Source: Sipunculus nudus (lineage: Eukaryota > Annelida > Sipuncula > Golfingiida > Sipunculidae). Taken from it: a stretch of 64,000 nucleotides of DNA. Shown in pieces: positions 54,850 to 64,000 of the stretch. The translations under genes were made by a program, and so were the position numbers. The notes beneath the pieces are model-generated. The model had not been told where the DNA came from. It did no database searches and saw nothing but the letters and a program-made list of their open reading frames with translations. The stretch spans positions 77,803,056 to 77,867,055 of the forward strand of contig CM049310.1 of the NCBI GenBank assembly GCA_026874595.1, read 5' to 3'. Numbering within the stretch: position 1 is the first letter of the stretch; each line of letters begins with the position of its first letter.

Positions 54850-55055
54850 TACATGTGTCTGTTGATAAAATATATGACATTTTATTTACTTATTCACGTG
54901 TAAAATTTACTTTATTTCCCCTTTTCATTCTACATGTGTTGAAAAATTACAAAAATAGACATACTTCAAGTGAATAGAAATAAAGCGTATGCTCAAAAAA
55001 GTGTAGAAATCAGGGAACTATTTTCTGGTCACTACAATATATTCATGCGCCGTCA

Positions 55056-55091
55056 TATATAGTTCAAAATTCTGTCTGTTCGTCCTCTTTC
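55056..55091 (+). promoter_or_regulatory. Putative PABPC core promoter: TATA-like box and TOP-type start
   Basis: TATATAG at 55056-55062 is followed about 28 bases later by CCTCTTTC at 55084-55091. A C followed by an unbroken pyrimidine run is the signature of terminal oligopyrimidine mRNAs, the class that includes PABPC1 in vertebrates. The spacing fits TATA-directed initiation. This is inference. Confidence 0.45.
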
Positions 55092-55193
55092 AAGTTTGCT
55101 GGATTTTCAGCGGGTACACGTGTTGTGTGAACATATTTTAACGTCCACACAACACTTTACGTTTAAAATTTGTTTAAAAAGTTGTAAAATATT

Positions 55194-55230
55194 GAGAAAA
55201 AACATAAAAAAAATCACAAAATATATAAAA
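55194..55230 (+). promoter_or_regulatory. A-rich tract in the putative PABPC 5' UTR
   Basis: Successive A runs (GAGAAAAAACATAAAAAAAA, then TCACAAAATATATAAAA) lie about 120-150 bases before the start codon. Vertebrate PABPC1 mRNA is autoregulated by PABP binding to an A-rich element in its 5' UTR, so this tract is a candidate for the same control. Confidence 0.45.
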
Positions 55231-55316
55231 TACTGTATAAATAAGTAGTGAAACCTTAAGTTACGGCTTGAACAAAGTGTGCCTGAAGCGACGAACATCG
55301 ACTTGAACCAGATTGA

Positions 55317-55565
<249 letters not shown>

Positions 55566-55790
55566 TAACGTTAAATATTGTTTCATATGAATGAGTCATA
55601 ACATTACACTTGGCAGATAGAAAATTCTATCATTTTGTTGCTGTTAAACATGAGAGAACAGATTTCATCTCTCTCATGAGGCTTGTGTTATGAATGGGAG
55701 TGGTTATTCAAGATTTGAAATGGTGGGGCTGTCACATGCACGTCTGGTTTCCTTGCACCGTTATGATATTAACATTAATGGTACGTGCAC

Positions 55791-56262
55791 GGTCCCCCTA
55801 AACGCCCAAAACACCGGTGTTATGGGTATCTGTGTCGAAACACCACGAAACACCCACTTCAGTTCGGACCTGAACCCAAAACGTAACACCAATCGATAGA
55901 TATTCATCTGATGGATATATCTCTGCAATTTTGTTTCATAAATTTATTAAATAAAGATAAAAATGAGTGTTTTGTGCCGTGGTCAGTTCAACGGCGGACA
56001 TGGCAACCGTTTATGCCAGCTATGACGCTGTCCCCTAGTGACGCAAGCCGCAAACAAGCAGAGCACTTGTCAGTTGTACAAAACACTATTGCTTTCTTTT
56101 ATTTTACAGAATAGTGGCACAATTCTGCATTGACATATGCAACAGATGATAATTTATTAACCGATGCCAGTGTTTTGCTTCAAATTCGAATTTAAAAGGG
56201 TGTTTCGTGGTGTTCCGTCACACTACCCAAAACACCAGTGTTTTAGGTGTTTAGGCGGACCT
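55791..56262. mobile_element. MULE-like non-autonomous element with long TIRs and 9-10 bp target duplication
   Basis: The left end (GGTCCCCCTAAACGCCCAAA…) and the inverted right end (AGGTCCGCCTAAACACC…) match over about 70 bp, including CAAAACAC and GAAACACCACGAAACACCC. GTACGTGCAC is present immediately outside both ends (55781-55790 and 56263-56272). Long TIRs with a 9-10 bp duplication fit Mutator-like elements. It lies in PABPC intron 1. Confidence 0.75.
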
Positions 56263-56632
56263 GTACGTGCACAGCTACAGCTTGTTGGTCAATTTGTAGT
56301 TTGATTTTGGACACGTGCCCTGAAATAACCAGTGGCACCTGTGCCTGAATATCCTCAAAAACATGGATTGGAACCCCCGAAAAAAATTCTCATTTGTTGA
56401 ATTTTTTTAGCAGGCTATCAAAAACATTAATTATTTCAAGGACTGCCAGTAGATTGGTAGAAGGCAACAGATTTGTTGGGCATTTGCAATTTACATTACT
56501 TATGACATGCCAGGGTCCCTTGTCTGTAATTTGAACCTGTGACTGTTGAAGTTTAAATCCTTTTACCCGATTTCGACTGGCCAAAGCGCCAAGTCCATGC
56601 AATGAAGAGCACATAATTTGTCTGGGTCCGCC

Positions 56633-56700
56633 TAAACACCCAAAACACCATTTTAGGGTTTTGTGACGAAACACCACAAAACACCCTTTTAAATTTTAAT
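56633..56700. repeat. Solo terminal repeat of the MULE-like family
   Basis: GGTCCGCCTAAACACCCAAA followed by ACACC and GAAACACCACAAAACACCC matches one TIR of 55791-56262. No partner end is found to the right, so this is a fragment. Confidence 0.6.
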
Positions 56701-57289
56701 AGGGGGACTGATCAAACTTGCTCCTGCTGTAGTCGAAACTCTTAGCACAGGTACTGGCACCTTGTGGCAAATTATATATCCAAACAACAACTCAACCACA
56801 GACTTTTTCATCAAATGGTAAAGTCCAATTGATTATGGGACGGTCAGCACCACAAATCACCGCCTCGCTGAACTAAGATCTTTTCCAGTGACTTCAGCAG
56901 TAGTTGGGTCTTTCAAAGGAATTTACTCGAAAATCAACATGGTCCATTTAGTCATAGTCTATTCACGAGTATTGCAGGGATTCCAGTTGGCTACTAATAT
57001 CCCCATTTAATCAGTTTTAATATTATTAGGTCCTCCCATGTGTTCAGTTGAATACAGGACACTTTGCCGGAACTCCATTTCGCCGAGCTGTGCAGGACGT
57101 TTCGCCGGAACTATGGTTTGCCGGCGATTCGTCCAACTGACGCAGTGGGATCTTATTGACCTTGACTAACATTAATCAAGTACCTTTTAAATACTTAGTG
57201 TTATTTTTTTAAAGAAGCTTGCCTAAAAATTTTATATTTATGCAACACAGCCGCCGATTTATTTGAACTGAGCTTTTTTCATTCTAGCC

Positions 57290-57665
57290 TATAAGAATGA
57301 AAACTCCTCAATTGCTTTTTTCAGTGACTGATGCAATGTGGAGTCCATAGATTGCACCTGCAGTTAACTGTGATTATAACACTCCATACACAACTGTGAG
57401 ATTTAACATATATCCATTGATTAATGGTCAGTACATCTATGTGTATTGTCTATTTTACCACTATAAAACATTACTGTTCTGTTCTCAGCCCTATTTTGCA
57501 CCAAGGAAGTTAAAATTAGAACATAATAGTACAGAGGCCTTAAGCCTTATACAGGACTGCCACCAAATGCAAGATGTCTACCGCCGCTGTTAATGCTTCA
57601 ATTCTCTCTGTACAAATAATATCAGTTGTTGATGTTACAGGTGCTTCATGCTTTCCAGAATGTTC
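57290..57665 (-). repeat. Repeat R, uninterrupted copy (empty site of the hAT-like insertion)
   Basis: It is inverted relative to 9622-9653 plus 12865-13215. At about 57635-57645 the sequence reads GATGTTACAGGTGCTTCATG, that is, CATGAAGCACCTGTAACATC on the other strand. There is one CCTGTAAC with no insertion. Confidence 0.8.
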
Positions 57666-58554
57666 AACACATAGTAAACTTAGAGTATATTATTAAGTAT
57701 ATCAAGCGTAAAAGCCAACTTAAACTCAACGTGAAACTGAAGTTTATATCGAACAGCAAACTCAACGTAAACTTAGAGTTTAAGGAAACATAAACCAATC
57801 ATATAGCTGTAGTTATGGGCAATGAAATCAGAAGAAAACTTCGAGTTTCAGGTAACGTAAACGCAAGGTAAATTTAACGTAAATAAGGCATAAACTTTAA
57901 GATTCGGGTACAGTAAACGCAAAGTATATTTGTAAACATGTATATACTTATTAAAGCTAACGTAAACTGGGCTTAACCAGTATTAAATTTCTGTTTAATT
58001 ATAATTTAATACACATTTACTTTAACTAAACATGGATTAGAAGTAAACAGGACGTAAACTTGGCAGAAATCTTTTCATTTAATCTCTCTGAAATGTACAG
58101 TAAATAGGAAATTTAATTAAAAAATTTAATATTAGAGTATATTGGGAGTTTCAGGAAATGTAAAGGTTACTGAAATTATGCTTAAATCGCTCAGTACACG
58201 CCAAGTAAATTTAAAATATCAATATCCATTTATGTATAATTAAATTATATTAACATGCGATTTAATTTCATATACTCTAAATTTAATAAAAAATTAAAGC
58301 CCTTTTTACATGCAGTGTTGCATCATGTGTAGCATATTTTTTTTTTTTTCAAGATAAATCCTTGATATTGATACATCGTTTTTGTGCAATTTGCATTTTG
58401 TGCATTATGGCGAACTCGTTATATGATTGCTCGGTTGTATCTAAATACTTGATACCTCCGTCCCCCTGTATTGACGCATGCACCTGGTAATAAAAAGCTT
58501 GAAACTAGAACCATGTGTATGAGTTATCTTATTTTTAAGATGGATGGCAGGGTT

Positions 58555-58660
58555 GTATTTTAAACAAAATATATTGAATGAATGAATGAATATTTTATTC
58601 AGAAATATAAGGCCTTCGGCCCATGGTTCCATATATGCATATATCACATGCATGTAGTAA
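58555..58660 (-). mobile_element. Possible 3' tail of a non-LTR retrotransposon
   Basis: On the minus strand GGGCCGAAGGCCTTATATTT and CTGAATAAAATATTCATTCA lead into (ATTC)n. A short-unit tail after an AATAAA is typical of CR1/L2-type LINE ends. No coding part remains. Confidence 0.45.
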
Positions 58661-59600
58661 AACAAAATATACAACAGTTTTTCAAACTTGGAAAACAACA
58701 TCACAAAAAAACCCCAGATAAAAGATATAGCAAACAAATGATAATATATGATAAAGCATTCCAAAATATTAACAAAGAAAATAATCATGTAGAGGTAATT
58801 TCAACCATATATATAAATATACAATACACATAAGATTAATAAATATACAAGTTAATGAATACGTATATATGCATGTACTTACACATATTCTCAATAAATA
58901 TACATACAGACATATGTAATCATAAAAAAATTATAAATACAAATATAACTATATTAATACAATTTTAAGTGAAGTTTTACATATTTAAAACTCTTTATGT
59001 GCATAATTTACTTAAATTTGATATGCATATGTAATCATAAAAAAATTTTCTACTCCGCAACCCAAGGACTCGCATTTAATGCAGCTTCCCGCAGATGGTC
59101 CGCGTGGTTAGATTGCGAGGCGGGTCCAAGCAGTGCCAAATAGCATTGTACCTCATTGGTATGACAGAGACCTTAATAGAATAATATTAATATAATAGAA
59201 ATATAATAATATTTCTCTGTAATAAAACTCGCATAAATATAATATTTTAAAAAATAAAACTTTAATTATAACGTTCAGTTTCAGTTAAGTCTTTAGACAA
59301 ATGGAACCAAACACAAGGGAATAATGACAATTTAAAAACTATAATATATTTTTTTTTTAATATTTGAAAAATAAAACAATAATTATAACATTCAATTGAA
59401 ATTAATTTAGACAAATGGAACAATACTCAAGGGAATAGTGACTGGATCTTAATGACTAGATCTTAATATCGCGGTTGGAGTAATTGTTGGAGCCATATAT
59501 TGGACACTTCGCCGAGCATAATTGGACACTTCGCGGAGATTGCCGATTGGTCGCTTCGCCGAGTTGGAGTTCCGGCGAAGTGACCTGTTACCGTTCAGTT

Positions 59601-62600
59601 CAGTGTGACTTTCAACAATATAACCTCAGCCTCAGTGGTAGCATAATCAGATGCTGCTGACCATCCCATAGCTATTCAAAATTGCCTGCTGAAACTAAAT
59701 GTATCAAACTTTTGGTTCAGCCAGAAAGCATGGCAAGTGTATGCTCTGAAAATGTGATGCATGTGCCTGCTGGCTGAAACCATCACAATGATTCATGTGT
59801 TGTCAACTTTGTAGTGGCTTTGGGACCAGATATATAGGTTCACACTATTACTGCACCTGTCGTCTGGGCTGATGTAACTGGCCCCTTCAAAGTCATTGTG
59901 ATATTGTCTGCAATGCATTTGCATTCGGCCAATGGACTTTGAATGGTGATGTTCATCCAGTTGAGATATGTCATAGGACATAAAGGTTCATGTGTGGACT
60001 GCTTAAATGAGTTTTTTCATTGCAAATGTTACCCAGTGTGGGGATCAGATCTGTCAATTGCCTATAGGACTGCTGTTGGATACAGTCTAAACAGGGCTTT
60101 AGTGATAAGAGCTGGCACTGAGTTACATCTATGGGTACATGGAAATAGGAATCACATTTTATATAATGCATTTTAGTATCAAACGTAAATACTAAAATAC
60201 TAAAGCCTAGACAGGGCTAGTCTTATTTAATTTAAAATTTAATCAGACTCTGTGTTATGAGGCCCTGCCATATAAATAAAATATCCAACAGCCATAAGAT
60301 CAAATCAGGGTCCCAGTTGCAGAGGGCTTTGGGGCATTTCATGTAATCGTGAACATTTGGGCTCTTGGTGAGACTGACTGTGTAAAGCAGTTGAGCATTA
60401 CATTGGTGCTACAACGATTTCAGAAGTTTCATATAACATCCAAAGATATCTACTAAGTAATTATGTTGACATCACCAAAAAAGTCTTATACAGTTCCAAA
60501 GGGGTCTCCTATTTGGAGCCTGACACAGTCAATCTCAAGATGTTGATGTAAAGCGACAGAGTCAATTGAAATTAAGTGTCTTTCATTTGGTTGAGACGAG
60601 GGTTTTGCAGGCTTACTGGAAGTTTGGTGGAAGGTACCGAAATGACAATTGCTGGGGTTCCATCACCAGATACTGGTTATGATATTGCGACATTATTAGA
60701 TACAGCAATTAAATTTTATATCATCATGACTCCTATTGTCGAGACCCTAGTTGAATTTAATTCTCCAATTTGTTGAAAACAGGTGTCCCACTTGATCTGT
60801 TATGGTACTGGTTAACAGAGCAAAGTGACATTAATTTGTAAAAGAAAATATGGGCTCAATAGACCTGATCTGGAACCCCCTGTAAGCTGACCATAGGCCT
60901 GCAAGGGGTACACACAGTGGCAAGTAGCCAAGAGGCTGTGACTCACAGCAGTAGGCTGGACATAGGGCTGTGTGTATAATCTAGGGTCATTATCACTATC
61001 TGTAAATGACCATGGATAATTAGAATTAAATACTGCCAGATGGATAACAAAGGTTGTTACTGAAGCCACACATAGAAGCCATGAGATTTATTAAAATTCC
61101 AAATTAAGATCATAAAATACTGGAGAAATTCTGGATACTTGAGCCAATCACCTCTTGGATAAAAACAAGACAGAGACGGTGTAACTTTTATCATACCTAC
61201 TTTTTATTAACTCAAATTTCATATCTATCAATAAGGGTATTATTTGAACTTATGACAGTATCTTGGAAAATATCAATTATATCTCTCAAACATAATGATT
61301 TGTATTAATTGCCCAACACATGTAGAGCTTTTAACATTGTATCATTAACCACTAGTTATAAAAGTATTGCTAACAGTCAACAGATTGAGAGAATAAGATG
61401 AGACATAAGCATAAATTTAGATGAAAAATCAGACCACATAATGAAGTAATATTTTTGAATTGTTGCACTAAATCATAGTGAAAAATAAATTTAACATTTA
61501 CTGAAGATTTCAAAATTTGTGAAACCACTTATTTTTGATTTCCTACTGATTTACAATGACCAGAAATATTAATAAGTACTATGCACCAGTGATTACTTAG
61601 GGTCACATGATGGCACCAAATGTAAAATTTATTTCATATGTAAAATATTCAAATGTAACTCAATCTCTTATGGGGTGGTTCCTTATGTGTTGGCTCCTCT
61701 CACCCTGAGGTTAGATCTACTCTCAGGTTAAAGAAATATCTGGCTTATATCAACCTGATTGGCAGTTGTATTTTTCAAGAGGTTTCAATATGGTTTAGAC
61801 AAGTTTTGTAGCTTGAGGTACACTAGCTATGAAGACATGACTCGCAGACCTTTATTTGAATTAACGGACTGGGCATGTAGTTATCCTCTAGTTTGATCTG
61901 CTGCTTTTCCAACAAACAGAATCAATTTATCTGCTAACAGATAATCCAAGAATTCCTTCACTCATTGTGTTGAAGAAAAATGGAAAAAGAGGCCATTACA
62001 CAGAATGTAGCTGACTTCAATAAATGCTATATAATATGATAAGGGAGCGCTGGAGCAGACAGTGTTTGTATCACCAGTGGGCTTGACTTGCCAGATGGCC
62101 CTCATTAGTGGACAGTTCTGGAGTAGATCTATTGTTTGAAACAAGGGTTAATTCATATAAATATGTTAAGCTTGATGTGAACTGCAGCAAAAGGTGGTAA
62201 CACTACAGCCACTGGATTTAGGTGCTGTGTTTGCCTGTGAACCATCTGCAGTACAAAACACTTATGTTTAACTTTACTTCAGATTAGAAGCATGAAGTTC
62301 TGCATATGATAATATAACAGGTGTCAGTTTTTGGCTTTATATTTGAGGCAAAGTTTGGATGTTTCATAAATGGCATCCATAACATCACTTATTAGTGTTA
62401 GGGTGTCGTGTTCAGCAGGTTTTATGACTGACCATGTATTAAGTATTTTAATTTCAAGTTTTATTGGGAAATTATCAAATTAAAATTTCTATTTTTTGTC
62501 AAATTTTCCTTATAATACTACAAGAATGACAGTCCCAGAAATATATCTATGCATATATAATTAAAAATGATTCAGCACCAGATCTAGGTCCCTAGTGGCC

Positions 62601-64000
62601 ACTGTAATTCTGATTTATAACATTTTAGTAATAACAATATAAATATTTGGTCTTCTTTGGACCAGACTTGTAGCTTCTGTTAATACCATGGATGATTTAT
62701 TCTTTGAGAATCTCTCATTATTGCCAGTACCCTTTCATGTGGCAAATATTAAAAAAAAAACTTAACAACATAAAGACAGGTTTCTTAATGATTTCCATTC
62801 ACACAGTGAATAAGTGTTTTCTAACCAGTGCAAGCGAGACCCCGTTTGAACCAAGACCTGCAGGAAGTTGTCAGGAGTCTGTTCATGGTACTTGCCTGCT
62901 GATTGAGGATGGCGGTCCGTTTGATACATAAGCCGTCCAGTTCTCAGGTTTCATGGTCCCAGGTTTAAGAGTGATAAAAAATATCTTTTAGACAAGATGA
63001 GGGGGAAATCTTTAATTTTGTTTAGATTTTATCACTTTGTTATTCAGAAATCAGAGCTAAAATCAAGAACTTCAGCAGGTGACGCGTTCAAGTGTTTATC
63101 GCATCATCTATACAATATTTGGCACTGTAATTTCGTTTGAACACATACCTCAGCAGTAATTATTGGCTGCATTCAATGAATCGGTTTATCACAGATATTG
63201 AACACTGCTCGACTTTTGCGATGAAATCATCTGATAAACACACAGGGGTTCCACTTTTTGACATAAAATTGAGAAAGCCCTAAATTCCACCATGCCAACT
63301 TGGGGAGCTCATTGATGGTATATTACCACACCCCATTTAAAAAATACTCGGCATGCATCTTGCCCGTGTTAATTAGTATACTTGTGCAGCATGTATCTTA
63401 CCGGGACACGAAGAAGTGCATTTTTCTTAATGCAATAAAGAGTTATCTTGGAACACAATACATTGCAAGCACATAGGATGGAATTTTTTTTATTAATTTA
63501 ATAAAAAAAAAATTTCTTTAAAAAATATTTAGCTTTAAAGGCATACACCTTGATATGAAGTGATAAATGGAGGTACTGTTTGCTGCTTGTGTGTGTCATG
63601 TTGTTGCTTGGTTGCTGTCCGTTCATCGCATGTGAAAAACAGGTGCGATAAATGCCTATGTGTCTTGTAACACCGAAGAACTGGCCACAGAAGTAAGGCA
63701 TGATAAGTGTTATAGTTTTCCCAAGTCTGTGCACCAACATTCAGTTTTTAATATGCTTTAAGTATACACTGGACCTCTTTTAAGGGAATTTGTGTCCCTT
63801 TCATTATTGGTATTGACATAAGTTTTGAAAAATGGCAGCCGAGATAAGTGGTTATAGCTGTCAATTAGGGTATTTTTCGGTTGGTGTTGCCAAGGCTTTC
63901 AAGGACAGTATAAGTGTTGCAAGGGGCCAAGCTATTTATGTTGCATGATTCTGATTGACCAATAAGGTGTATTGCCTGGGGGGGATGCCATTTGGTCTTC
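59601..64000. other. PABPC intron 1, distal part
   Basis: No exon, RNA gene or element with recognisable ends was found on either strand. The reading frames in this stretch are short and show no family resemblance. Confidence 0.4.

Larger units (their letters stand above)
57050..59592. mobile_element. Unclassified 2.5-kb DNA transposon with 8-bp target duplication
   Basis: The left end is GAATACAGGACACTTTGCCG and the right end, inverted, GGTAACAGGTCACTTCGCCG. Both continue GAACTCCA. GTTCAGTT flanks both ends (57042-57049 and 59593-59600). The subterminal regions repeat (C)TTCGCCGA phrases. No transposase frame is visible. A copy of repeat R (57290-57665) lies inside. Confidence 0.7.

Noticed and set aside
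58441-58788. 115-codon minus-strand frame
   Set aside because: It is low-complexity, hydrophobic and AT-driven. It overlaps a LINE-like tail and the interior of the 57050-59592 transposon, with no motif.

Overview
Eukaryotic nuclear DNA, most likely from a bivalve or other lophotrochozoan mollusc. It is AT-rich with multi-kilobase introns and tRNA-derived SINEs. It is crowded with non-autonomous transposons whose interiors are tandem arrays, and the repeat style is what I associate with molluscs. The species call is inference only.

Genes: three are visible. (1) 6446-8576, minus strand: the first three coding exons of GTF2H4 (TFIIH p52); the rest lies left of the window. (2) 13715-47917, plus strand: a complete 26-exon valyl-tRNA synthetase of the mitochondrial type (VARS2). 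All exon phases join, giving 1076 residues with a presequence, HIGH-like and KMSKS motifs, an editing domain, an anticodon-binding domain and a C-terminal coiled coil. (3) 55347-55539, plus strand: the first coding exon of a cytoplasmic poly(A)-binding protein (PABPC); the remainder lies to the right. GTF2H4 and VARS2 sit head to head; the same two genes are neighbours in the human genome.

Repeats: 1-6336 is an inverted, truncated copy of a large element (family F) whose complete relative fills VARS2 intron 4. Two related elements lie in the GTF2H4-VARS2 spacer and in VARS2 intron 14. Five Helitron-like elements (A-E) carry tandem arrays built around the palindrome GGTGGCGCCACC. The spacer holds a nest of Helitron-like C in F3, in a hAT-like element with an 8-bp target duplication, in an older repeat. 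A second copy of that older repeat at 57.3-57.7 kb preserves the empty site. VARS2 introns 5 and 25 carry two copies of one element, each with its own minisatellite (33 bp and 49 bp). The PABPC intron holds a MULE-like element and a 2.5-kb transposon with an 8-bp target duplication.

How the genes relate: GTF2H4 (transcription and repair), VARS2 (mitochondrial translation) and PABPC (mRNA stability and translation) are housekeeping genes with no shared pathway. The interest lies in the conserved gene pair, in TE ends lying against VARS2 splice acceptors, and in TE arrays spreading CTCF-like cores.
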